A stretch of 8,679 nt of DNA from Pseudonocardiales bacterium (GCA_030840415.1 JAVEEO010000150.1:1-8679), one strand, 5' to 3'; positions 1-6,371 are shown, counted from the stretch's first letter. Notes: generated by a model not told the origin, from the sequence alone. Translations and numbers: made by a program.

Positions 1-1253
1 GCAGCCTGCGGCCTCGCGACGTGCTCCGGGTGCTGCGGCAGGCCTGGGTCGGTTACCTGTCCCTGGCCGTCGTGGCCGCCGCCTTCCTCGCCTACTACCT
101 GACCGGCTCGTTCGTCCGCAAGCAGCCCGGCTACACCACCGGCGAGGTGGTGCACTACCTGTGGATAGCGTGGAGCCACTCGCTGGTGCCGGGGCTGTTC
201 GGCGGCCCGCTCAACAGCAACCCGCTCGGTCCGGAGTCCACCGCCGGCACCCCGCTGTGGTGGCTGGTGGTCACCGAGGTGGCGTTGGGCCTGATCGCGC
301 TGCTGGGGCTGCGCCGGCTGGGCTGGCGGTCGCTGCGCGGCTGGCTGATCCTGCTGCCGATCTTCCTGGTCGCGCAGTACTCGATCGCGACCGCCCGGCT
401 GGCCTCGCACGGGCCGCGGATCGGCAACGAGTTCCGCTACATCTCCGACATGCTGCCGCTGGCGGTGCTGGCGCTGGCAGTCGTGCTGCTGCGGCCCGGT
501 CCCGATCCGGCACGCCCCAGTGGTGCCGAGGCCCCGCCGCTGCACGCCGCGCCGGACACCTTCGCCGGCCCGGCCACCTGGCGGGGCATGAACCGCCGGC
601 ACCTGCTGCTCGGCGGGGTGGTGCTGCTGGTGACCTGGACGGTGTTCCTCACCTCGGCGGTGCCGATCTCGCGCCGCTGGCAGACCGCGCCGGGACGCGA
701 CTACGTGGCCAACCTGCAGGCCGGCATCAAGGCGGCGGACGCCAAGGGGCCGTGGAGCCTCTACACCACGATGGCGCCGAGCACCGTGTCGCTGACCACC
801 TACGGCCGCTACAGCAGCACGCCGTTCCTGGCCCGGCTGGTGAGCGGGCACGAGATCAGCACCGACGACCTGCGCCGGCCGATGTACGTCGTGCGGCCCA
901 CCGGCGAGCTGGTGCCGGCCCGGTTCGACATCCGCAGCCGGCCGGCGCTGCGGTGCAGCACCGCTGACCACCAGCAGGTGCTGGCGCCGTTGAAGCCGGT
1001 GCTGGACAAGGGCTTCTGGACGGTGGTGCTGCGCTACACGGTGGCCCGGCCGTCCCTGCTGCGGTTCGCGGTGTTCGACGGCTCGCGCTACGTCGAGGCG
1101 ACCGGGGCGTTCCGCGGCTTTCCGGTCAAGGGCACGGGTGAGTTGACGTTCATGACCCGCAGCACCGCCATCGAGCAGTTCCGGCTGGACGCCCAGCACG
1201 CCGGCATCTGCCTCACCGACGTCCGGATCGGCCACCCGCTACCGGCCGGCTGA
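1..1253 (+). CDS. Polytopic membrane protein, C-terminal part (5' end outside window)
   Basis: The reading frame is open from the left edge to the TGA at 1251-1253. The GTG at 21 has no convincing ribosome binding site and is probably internal, so this is the end of a larger gene. Counting residues from that GTG, about five or six hydrophobic segments are visible: roughly 9-28, 43-62 (weak), 77-99, 104-124, 138-158 and 194-218. A soluble C-terminal domain of about 190 residues follows, probably outside the cell given the arrangement of the last segments. It contains two cysteines (in LRCSTAD and GICLTD) that could pair. The build, many membrane helices with a soluble tail, resembles large actinobacterial envelope proteins such as glycosyltransferase-like membrane proteins, but I see no catalytic motif here because the N-terminal part is missing. 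The gene is separated from the next one by about 300 bases and looks unrelated to it. Product class is fairly secure; function is unknown. Confidence 0.75.
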   Translation, partial: SLRPRDVLRVLRQAWVGYLSLAVVAAAFLAYYLTGSFVRKQPGYTTGEVVHYLWIAWSHSLVPGLFGGPLNSNPLGPESTAGTPLWWLVVTEVALGLIALLGLRRLGWRSLRGWLILLPIFLVAQYSIATARLASHGPRIGNEFRYISDMLPLAVLALAVVLLRPGPDPARPSGAEAPPLHAAPDTFAGPATWRGMNRRHLLLGGVVLLVTWTVFLTSAVPISRRWQTAPGRDYVANLQAGIKAADAKGPWSLYTTMAPSTVSLTTYGRYSSTPFLARLVSGHEISTDDLRRPMYVVRPTGELVPARFDIRSRPALRCSTADHQQVLAPLKPVLDKGFWTVVLRYTVARPSLLRFAVFDGSRYVEATGAFRGFPVKGTGELTFMTRSTAIEQFRLDAQHAGICLTDVRIGHPLPAG

Positions 1254-1309
1254 GATCCAGCGCCCGTCGGGGTGAGCACAGACGCGGCTTTGCGAGTTGG
1301 CTGCGGGAG

Positions 1310-1330
1310 CATTCCGGGCGTCCGGGAATG
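1310..1330. terminator. Imperfect hairpin after the membrane-protein gene (possible terminator or operator)
   Basis: CATTCC at 1310-1315 pairs with GGAATG at 1325-1330. Inside it GG (1316-1317) can pair with CC (1322-1323) if G1324 is bulged, giving eight pairs around a GCGT loop. It lies about 57 bases after the stop of the membrane-protein gene. No T-run follows, so it would be a non-canonical terminator at best; a regulatory site for the downstream copper-protein gene is equally possible. Confidence 0.3.
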
Positions 1331-1547
1331 GGATCGCATATACCCATCCCGCCGAGTCGGTGCGACGATAGCTTCTGCGGTTGCATCGATTGGTCGACGC
1401 GGGGGGTCACCAATGGCGCGGGGCCCCGTATGTCGTCCGGAAGGGTCCGCTTTTCGAGGACCTCCGCCAGCACTCTGCACCCACCAGGTGCTGCTGGCAC
1501 CCCCAGCATCCCGTCAGTGCGGCTGCGCTCCGGCCCGAGCCGCAAAC

Positions 1548-1554
1548 AGGGGGG
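1548..1554 (+). promoter_or_regulatory. Ribosome binding site of the hemocyanin-like gene
   Basis: The purine run AGGGGGG is followed by two closely spaced in-frame ATGs, at 1556 and 1562. Spacing to 1562 is seven bases, which is normal, while spacing to 1556 is one base. This favours 1562 as the start; 1556 would add only Met-Ala. Confidence 0.55.
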
Positions 1555-1561
1555 AATGGCA

Positions 1562-3706
1562 ATGCCGACGATGGCTGAACTGCAGGACCGAAGCCGCGCT
1601 CTGTTCACCGAACTGTTGATCGACCATTTCCCCGACGCGGGGGCTACCGGAGCGGCGCCGTCCAGACAGGCGCTCGCGAGTACCCGAACCGGTGGGCCGC
1701 GGCCGTTCTCCTGGTTCAATCCGGACGACGCCCGGGCAGCCACGATCTTCGCGGCGGAACTCGCCATTTCCGCCGCCGCTGCCGAGGACGTGACCGACGG
1801 TCTGGCTGCCGCGCTCGACCTCGCCGACGCGCGCCGGTTCGAGGAGTCGCCGGCACTCGTGCGCAGTGGCCTGTCGATGTTCGTAACGCATAGCCGGTCG
1901 GGTCGCCAACTGGTCAAGCCGCGCACCGTGGCGGCGCGACCGCAAGCCTTCCTGCGGTCCACGACCGGAACATCCGGCGCTGAGCCCGCCGGCGGACCGG
2001 TAGCCGGCCTGACGCTGCAGGCGCCCGCGGAGGCCGCGCTCGATTACTGGCGGGAGGATGCGCTGGCCAACGAACATCACGAACACTGGCATGAGGTGTA
2101 CCCCTACGCCGGGTTGTTCCCGACCGACTGGGCGGAATGGGCCGCCTCGACCGACCGCGGCAACCTGGCCGCCCTGTTCGAGCAACTCGATCCGCAGCCG
2201 GCGCTGCCCTGGCCCGAGTTCCTGCGGCAGAACACCCCGGCGGTCATCAGGGACCGCTTCCTGAACCTCGCCAGGGCGCTACCGGACTTCGGCGCCTTCG
2301 TCCGGGCGTTGCCCGCACCCGCGTACCGGGCGCTGTTCCGGCTCAACGACCGGCAGGGCGAACTGTTCGTCTACATGCATCGCCAGATGCTCGCCCGCTA
2401 CGACGCCGAGCGCCGGGCCCTGGGCCTGCCGGAGGTGACGGCCTTCGCGCCGCCGTACACCGCCGCACCGCCGGACGGCTACGACCCGGCGCCGCTGCCG
2501 TACCTGCCCCGGCCGGCCGGAGTGCCGCTGGCGCCGGCGTCGGCGGCCTCGCTCGTCCGGATGTTCGACGAGATCGATGCCGGCGCTCGCAGCGGCGCGG
2601 TGCTCGGCTCGTCGGCAGCTGACGTCCCGCTCGACCGGACGATCATCGGCGAGGTGATCGAAGCCGCCGAAGCCCGTCTGCGCACGCCGTTGCGGGCCGG
2701 CAAGTACCCCGGCCTGCACAACATCGGCCATGGCCGGATCTCGGGGATCTCGGTGCCGCCGCCCGGCTCGACCGAGCAGGCGGTGATGAACGACCCGGCC
2801 GTCGCGATCCGCGATCCGATCTTCTGGCGCTGGCACAAGGGCATCGACGATCTCGCCGCCGTCTGGCAGGACGCCCAGCCACCCTACGACCTTGCCGACG
2901 TGCCGCCGGTGATCGTCCGGGACGCGCTGGACGGGGATCCCGCCGCGGCATGGGCGAGTCCGGACATCTACCTGGTCAGCCGCTCGTCGTTCGACGACGA
3001 CGATGCTGCCGCCGCTGCGATCGAGGCCGCGCTCGGCGGGGCGGCCCTCGACCAGCGGGTGGCCGACGGGCCGGTTCCCGGTCTGGCCGGATACCGCCTC
3101 GGCGGCGAGCTGGTCACCCGGTTCGGCAGCAGCACCCTCGGCACCGGCACCGTCGAGTTCCTCACCCACGATCCGTTCGGCTACGCCGTTCGGATCCGCA
3201 ACACGGCGGCCTCGCCGACCGCCGTCACCGTCCGGGTGTTCATCGCACCGGAAGAAAGCGTGGAGACGCGCTCGGCGTGGATCGAACTCGACAAGGTTCT
3301 TTACGAGGTCCCGGCCGGATCGACCGGGGTTCTCTACCGGCCCGACACCGAGTTCTCGGTGATCAAACGGCCGGCCGAGGTCGACCCGAGTGCCGTGATC
3401 GAAGGCGGCACCGACCCCGATGACCAGCACTACTGCGTGTGCGGATGGCCGTGGACGTTGGTCATACCGCGCGGGACGCCGAACGGATCGGCCTACCGGC
3501 TGATCGTGGTCTGTACCGATGCCACCATCGACCAGGTTCCTACCGCCGAGCACTGCGGATCGATGAGCTACTGCGGTGCGGTGGACGGATACCCGGACAC
3601 CCGCGACATGGGGTACCCGTTCTCGCGCCCGATCCCCGGCGGCGTCGCTGCCCTGCTCGGGCAGCCGAACATCGGTGGCCGAACGCTGACCATCAAGCAC
3701 CAGTGA
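1562..3706 (+). CDS. Arthropod-type hemocyanin/prophenoloxidase family copper protein
   Basis: This is a predicted type-3 dicopper protein, either a phenoloxidase (phenol to o-quinone) or an oxygen binder. Its 714 residues match the usual length of arthropod prophenoloxidases. All three family domains are visible. The N-terminal domain spans about 1-135 and has a RPFSWF segment whose F49 may be the placeholder Phe over the copper site. The middle domain spans about 155-450: CuA ligands are probably H173 and H177 (in EHHEHWHEVYP) and H273 (in FVYMHRQMLARYDAER); CuB ligands are H386 and H390 (in LHNIGH) and H425 (in DPIFWRWH). The C-terminal domain carries WIELDKVLYEVPAG, a CVCGWPW segment and SYCGAVDGYPDTRDMGYPF. 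C625 and C627 can pair with C665 and C671, as in hemocyanins; C651 is extra. The arthropod GCGWPQH thioester-like motif is degenerate here (VCGWPWT). No signal peptide is visible, as in insect enzymes, and no Arg-Phe activation site is seen near the N-terminus. Family assignment is firm; enzyme versus carrier is open. Confidence 0.9.
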   Translation: MPTMAELQDRSRALFTELLIDHFPDAGATGAAPSRQALASTRTGGPRPFSWFNPDDARAATIFAAELAISAAAAEDVTDGLAAALDLADARRFEESPALVRSGLSMFVTHSRSGRQLVKPRTVAARPQAFLRSTTGTSGAEPAGGPVAGLTLQAPAEAALDYWREDALANEHHEHWHEVYPYAGLFPTDWAEWAASTDRGNLAALFEQLDPQPALPWPEFLRQNTPAVIRDRFLNLARALPDFGAFVRALPAPAYRALFRLNDRQGELFVYMHRQMLARYDAERRALGLPEVTAFAPPYTAAPPDGYDPAPLPYLPRPAGVPLAPASAASLVRMFDEIDAGARSGAVLGSSAADVPLDRTIIGEVIEAAEARLRTPLRAGKYPGLHNIGHGRISGISVPPPGSTEQAVMNDPAVAIRDPIFWRWHKGIDDLAAVWQDAQPPYDLADVPPVIVRDALDGDPAAAWASPDIYLVSRSSFDDDDAAAAAIEAALGGAALDQRVADGPVPGLAGYRLGGELVTRFGSSTLGTGTVEFLTHDPFGYAVRIRNTAASPTAVTVRVFIAPEESVETRSAWIELDKVLYEVPAGSTGVLYRPDTEFSVIKRPAEVDPSAVIEGGTDPDDQHYCVCGWPWTLVIPRGTPNGSAYRLIVVCTDATIDQVPTAEHCGSMSYCGAVDGYPDTRDMGYPFSRPIPGGVAALLGQPNIGGRTLTIKHQ

Positions 3707-3719
3707 CGCAATCCCGACC

Positions 3720-3741
3720 TCAGCTGACCCACCTCAGCTGA
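3720..3741. terminator. Hairpin/direct repeat between convergent genes, possible bidirectional terminator
   Basis: The 13-base sequence ACCTCAGCTGACC occurs twice, at 3717-3729 and 3731-3743. Its core TCAGCTGA is itself a perfect palindrome, so the two copies (3720-3727 and 3734-3741) can also form an 8-bp stem around the loop CCCACC. It lies just after the stop of the hemocyanin-like gene, and the first three bases of the second copy are the TGA stop of the minus-strand small gene. There is no T-run, so termination is a guess from position and symmetry. Confidence 0.4.
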
Positions 3742-4045
3742 CCGCCCAGTAGTTGGTGGAGCCGTGGGTGGACTCGACCCATTCCTGCCCGCACAGGATC
3801 GACACCGCGCGGCCGGTGTTCGGGTCCTCGGTGCGCACCACCTTGGTGCAGCGTCGGATGAACAGTTGGTCGGCCGGCCACTCGGTCAGCTGGCCGTTGA
3901 GTTCGAGCTTGAGCGCGCCGCGGCGCACCCGGTAGGCCGACAGCGGCACGGCGTTGCCGAGCGGATGCAACCCGGGACGGGGCTGCCAGTGACCGGCCGG
4001 GCAGTACCGGACCGCGCCATAGGAGGGGAGGGGAGAGCTGTGCAT
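3734..4045 (-). CDS. Small unrecognised protein, SOS-controlled
   Basis: I do not recognise this protein of 103 residues. It is likely real: third codon positions are strongly G/C, a GAGG ribosome binding site sits at normal distance before the ATG at 4045, and a perfect LexA box lies 33 bases upstream of that ATG. The frame is open further upstream to 4225, but that extension would run through the LexA box and into the end of the E1 gene, so I reject it. The sequence has three cysteines (in YCPAGHWQP, RRCTKVV and ILCGQEW), several tryptophans, a basic middle part (YRVRRGALKLEL) and a Trp-Ala-Val-Ser end. There are no membrane segments and no signal peptide. It lies 124 bases after the JAB-E1 gene on the same strand, so it may receive read-through from the cluster but has its own damage-responsive control. 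It could be an effector, substrate or regulator of the conjugation pathway, or an unrelated SOS gene. Confidence 0.7.
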   Translation of the reverse strand: MHSSPLPSYGAVRYCPAGHWQPRPGLHPLGNAVPLSAYRVRRGALKLELNGQLTEWPADQLFIRRCTKVVRTEDPNTGRAVSILCGQEWVESTHGSTNYWAVS

Positions 4046-4078
4046 CAAGGACCTCGTGGGGGTTGCAGGCGACGGAGG

Positions 4079-4094
4079 TCGAACATACGTTCGA
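4079..4094. promoter_or_regulatory. LexA box (SOS operator) upstream of the small gene
   Basis: TCGAACATACGTTCGA is a perfect match to the actinobacterial/mycobacterial LexA consensus TCGAAC-N4-GTTCGA. It lies 33 bases before the ATG of the minus-strand small gene and about 75 bases beyond the stop of the JAB-E1 gene. On the minus strand it overlaps TATGTT (4082-4087), a possible -10 hexamer, so bound LexA would cover the promoter. No convincing -35 is seen. Repression by LexA and induction by DNA damage are expected from the motif. Confidence 0.8.
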
Positions 4095-4169
4095 TAACAA
4101 TTGGCGGGACGGCGACTTGACCAGAGCCACCTGCCCTCGGTTGCCCGGCGGATCATGGGGTGGACCTGT

Positions 4170-5567
4170 TCACCGGGCGCCGAGGACGGGGTGCAGTGAT
4201 TCGCGCCAGCGATGGCCGCCGGCACAGGTGATGCAGCCGGGGTTGGGACCGGCGACCTCGCGCGGGTCGATCTGGGTGCCCGGCCGGCCGAGATCGCCGA
4301 TCACGTCGACGTCCAGCCACTGGGCCGGCGGACGGGCTCCGGACAGCCAGGCGGCCAGCTCCGTCAGTGCGGCATTGACGGCCAGGCCGTTGAGATAGAC
4401 CACCGACGGGTTCGCGGTGCCGGTCCCGTACCCGTGCAGCCGGTCCAGCTGCTGCTGGTCGGGCGGCTTGGCCCAGCGGGCGATCTCGGCCGCGTCCAGC
4501 TCGCCCAGGCAGGTCAGGCACGGCCCGTGCGGCGCGGTGAGGATGACCCGGCCGCCCAGCGCGAAGGGTTCGACCGTCTCGTCGACCCCGGTCGCGATGT
4601 CCAGGTAGGGCGTCCGGGTCCGGGTGGCGATCTGGTTGATCCGGTTGCGCGGGCCGTCGTTGTCGACGCAGCCGATGATCAGGTCGACGTCCTCCAGCTC
4701 GGGATGCTCGGCCGCCACGGTGACCGCGCCGGCGGTCGCGACGTTGATCAGCGGGTCGATGGCCCGCATCCGCTTGCGGGTCACCGCGGTCTTGGGCTGG
4801 CCGACGTCGGCGTAGCCGGCGGTCACCATCCGGTTGAGGTTGGAGATCTCGACCAGGTCGTCGTCCATCAGCAGCACGTTGCGAAAGCCCAGGCAGGCCA
4901 GCCCCTGCGCGAGCTGGGAGCCGGTGCCACCGACCCCCACCACCGCGACCCGCATGGTCGCGATCGCGGCCTGGGCCCGGGTGCCGAGCAGCGGCAACTG
5001 CCGGGCCAGCCGCTCCTCGGCCGCCGGCCGGGCGTTCAGCACCCGGAACTGGTCCCCGAGCACCGTGACCGTGGTGAACTGGCCGCGCTCGACCCGGCCG
5101 TGCCGGTTCACCCGCCACCACTCGGCGTGCAGCGCGCCGTCGGCCCAGACCGCCGCCCCGTACGGCGTGCCGCCGAGCAGCTCCAGGCAGTACACGACCG
5201 TCGGCGCCAGCGCGTCCTCGTCGGTGGCCGAGAACGCCGGCGGCCCGTGGTGGTGGTTGTGGAACTCCACGATGCCGTAGCCAGTGGTCAGGGCATGGTT
5301 GTGGATGGAGTCCAGCGCCCGGTCGCTGAGGTACCAGCCGTCGACGCCGCGGGTGGTGTCGAGCTCGTCGACCAGCACGGTCTCGACGACCTCGAGCACC
5401 GGGCCGGTGCCGGCGTTGCTGATGGTGCGGGTGTAGGCGAAGGCGAACCGCTCGCCACTGGAAGCGCTGCTGGAGGCGTCACTGGAGGCGCCACTGCCAC
5501 CGGGCTGGCCCAGGTGCCGCTCGATGCCCTTCCAGTGCTCGGGGTCGGTGAACTTCAAGGTGCTCAT
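4170..5567 (-). CDS. JAB/JAMM isopeptidase fused to ThiF-type E1 activating enzyme
   Basis: This 465-residue protein would both attach and remove the ubiquitin-like protein. A leader (1-22) and a Ser/Ala/Gly linker (23-40) precede a JAB domain at about 40-180. Its JAMM signature is complete: H103 and H105, S113 and D116 in HNHHHGPPAFSATD, the zinc site of a metallo-isopeptidase. A ThiF/E1 adenylation domain fills about 185-465: nucleotide loop GVGGTG at 211-216, DDD 235-237, NLNR with R246, K259, and VDN at 301-303. Two CxxC pairs, C350/C353 and C445/C448, are the structural zinc site known from MoeB-like enzymes. The segment NPSVVYLNGLAVNAALTE is typical of bacterial JAB-E1 relatives. The only other cysteines are C127, C225 and C300, so no obvious E1 thioester cysteine stands out. 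The ATG at 5567 has a GAGGA site overlapping the stop of the E2 gene eight bases upstream, indicating co-translation. Family assignment is firm. Confidence 0.92.
   Translation of the reverse strand: MSTLKFTDPEHWKGIERHLGQPGGSGASSDASSSASSGERFAFAYTRTISNAGTGPVLEVVETVLVDELDTTRGVDGWYLSDRALDSIHNHALTTGYGIVEFHNHHHGPPAFSATDEDALAPTVVYCLELLGGTPYGAAVWADGALHAEWWRVNRHGRVERGQFTTVTVLGDQFRVLNARPAAEERLARQLPLLGTRAQAAIATMRVAVVGVGGTGSQLAQGLACLGFRNVLLMDDDLVEISNLNRMVTAGYADVGQPKTAVTRKRMRAIDPLINVATAGAVTVAAEHPELEDVDLIIGCVDNDGPRNRINQIATRTRTPYLDIATGVDETVEPFALGGRVILTAPHGPCLTCLGELDAAEIARWAKPPDQQQLDRLHGYGTGTANPSVVYLNGLAVNAALTELAAWLSGARPPAQWLDVDVIGDLGRPGTQIDPREVAGPNPGCITCAGGHRWRESLHPVLGAR
5454..5489 (-). repeat. Three 12-base tandem units encoding (Ala-Ser-Ser-X)3
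   Basis: On the plus strand CTGGA(A/G)GCG recurs at 5458, 5470 and 5482, an exact 12-base period. The minus-strand reading gives ASSD-ASSS-ASSG, residues 27-38 of the JAB-E1 protein, a flexible linker before the JAB domain. Copy-number change would stay in frame. Confidence 0.7.
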
Positions 5568-5575
5568 CGCAGTCC

Positions 5576-5998
5576 TCAGCTCGCTTCGTCGAACCGGGTG
5601 AGCGCCCCGGCGAGGTAGTCGGCCAGGTTGCTGCCCGCTTCAGGGTCGGCCTGCGGCCGCCAGTCGGCGGGGTTGACGTGGTAGGACAGCTGGAGCCAGG
5701 GCCGGCCGGCATGGATCCGGATGCCCTGACTGCCGCCGGGCACCGAGCCGTCGGCCAGGGTGAGGTCGGGCCGGACGCAGACGTTGTCCGGCTGGCCGGC
5801 GGGGTAGTTCAGCGGGACGGCGATCAGCACCTCGGTGCGCCGCTGCGACCACCCCGGCGGCAGCCGGTGGTCGGCCAGCGTGACGGTCAGGGTCTCGGCG
5901 TCGACTCCCGCGCCCGGAAATGCCCGGCGCAGCACCGGCGCCTCGCGGGCCAGCCGCTGCCGCAGGTCGGCCAGCACCGTCGCGACGATCTCAGCCAC
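5576..5998 (-). CDS. E2-like (UBC-fold) protein, Prok-E2_E type
   Basis: This 140-residue protein is the predicted carrier that takes the ubiquitin-like protein from the E1 and hands it to a target. After an N-terminal helix (about 1-27), the core contains LIAVPLNYPAGQPDN (about 58-72), which matches the YPxxxPD turn of the E2 fold. A WLQLSYH segment (H107) and DW113 follow, then a C-terminal helix. This order, YP..PD then W...H...W, is typical of the bacterial E2 family E. There is one cysteine, C74, directly after PDN. Classical E2 enzymes carry the catalytic cysteine about 20 residues later, so C74 may not be equivalent. The GTG start (5996-5998) overlaps the TGA of the Ubl gene by eight bases, consistent with translational coupling. 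Assignment rests on context as much as on sequence, since E2 proteins of this group diverge widely. Confidence 0.8.
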   Translation of the reverse strand: MAEIVATVLADLRQRLAREAPVLRRAFPGAGVDAETLTVTLADHRLPPGWSQRRTEVLIAVPLNYPAGQPDNVCVRPDLTLADGSVPGGSQGIRIHAGRPWLQLSYHVNPADWRPQADPEAGSNLADYLAGALTRFDEAS

Positions 5999-6278
5999 GC
6001 TTGAACCGGGGACGCCGCTTGAAGTGGGCTCCGGAACCGAGACTGACCGTCTCGGCCGCGGTGACGGTGATCCGGGACCCGTCGTGCAGGACCTGGATCA
6101 GCCCCTGCTGGGGGTAGATGCCGGCCTCGAACATGATCTGGGCACCGGTGATGGTGGGCAGGTCGTACTCGTAGGTGGTGCCGTCGACGTCGTAGCCGAA
6201 CGCCGCGTGCAGGCGGTAGTGGTCGTCATCGGCCAGCACGCTGCCGGTCAGATCGGTGTCGAAGATCGAGTGAGCCAT
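5991..6278 (-). CDS. Ubiquitin-like protein, single domain (multiubiquitin family-like)
   Basis: This 95-residue protein is the likely modifier of the pathway. Residues about 18-88 fit a beta-grasp fold of the bacterial multiubiquitin type: paired strands (YRLHAAFGYDVDG, TTYEYD), the PTITGAQIMFEAG helix segment, then LIQVLHDGSRITV and a final strand before AHFKRRPRFKRG. It ends in one glycine immediately before the stop, as expected for a modifier joined through its C-terminal carboxylate. Unlike many relatives there is only one domain copy and no extra tail to remove. The last ten residues are strongly basic, with FKR occurring twice. The ATG at 6278 has a strong AGGAGG ribosome binding site (GGAGG with eight bases of spacing). 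The stop overlaps the GTG of the E2 gene. Identification is by fold pattern plus its E2 and JAB-E1 neighbours. Confidence 0.82.
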   Translation of the reverse strand: MAHSIFDTDLTGSVLADDDHYRLHAAFGYDVDGTTYEYDLPTITGAQIMFEAGIYPQQGLIQVLHDGSRITVTAAETVSLGSGAHFKRRPRFKRG

Positions 6279-6298
6279 CGGTTGTCCTCCTACTGGGT

Positions 6299-6312
6299 GC
6301 CCGATCTCGGGC
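6299..6312. repeat. Inverted repeat in the leader of the Ubl gene
   Basis: GCCCGATCTCGGGC has GCCCGA and TCGGGC as perfect 6-base arms around two bases. It lies about 20 bases before the Ubl start, within the 93-base gap after the ATPase gene. It could be an operator half-way to the ribosome site or a small leader hairpin. I see no convincing promoter in this gap. Confidence 0.3.
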
Positions 6313-6371
6313 TCTCATCAGCAGGTCGAACGGTTCAGCCGATCTGCAACCGGCGTGTCTCCATTAATTTG

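Larger units (their letters stand above)
1254..1561. other. Intergenic region upstream of the hemocyanin-like gene
   Basis: This stretch of about 300 bases separates the membrane-protein gene from the copper-protein gene. The copper-protein frame stays open back to an ATG at 1328, but the encoded 78 residues are rich in Arg, Ser and Pro, lack a signal peptide or any hemocyanin similarity, and have no ribosome binding site at 1328. I therefore read it as non-coding leader and promoter DNA. It holds an imperfect hairpin at 1310-1330 and, overlapping its end, a weak inverted repeat ATGGG/CCCAT at 1328-1347. I found no clear -35/-10 pair and no LexA box. Confidence 0.55.

Noticed and set aside
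1328..1561. N-terminal extension of the hemocyanin-like protein to the ATG at 1328
   Set aside because: No ribosome binding site at 1328, no similarity to the family and no signal peptide; total length would exceed the family norm.
2279..3700. Minus-strand open frame of 473 residues
   Set aside because: It is the antisense of the hemocyanin-like gene, whose motifs are unmistakable; the translated product is Arg/Gly/Val-rich without domains.
4046..4225. Upstream extension of the small minus-strand gene to 4225
   Set aside because: It would place the LexA box inside coding sequence and overlap the end of the JAB-E1 gene, while a good ribosome site serves the ATG at 4045.
4212..5618. Plus-strand open frame of 468 residues
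   Set aside because: It is the antisense of the JAB-E1 gene, with biased composition and no recognisable domain.
6328..6336. GAACGGTTC before the Ubl gene as a second LexA box
   Set aside because: The two half-sites are separated by one base, whereas LexA boxes need four. A similar wrongly spaced pair occurs at about 2359-2369 inside the hemocyanin-like gene.
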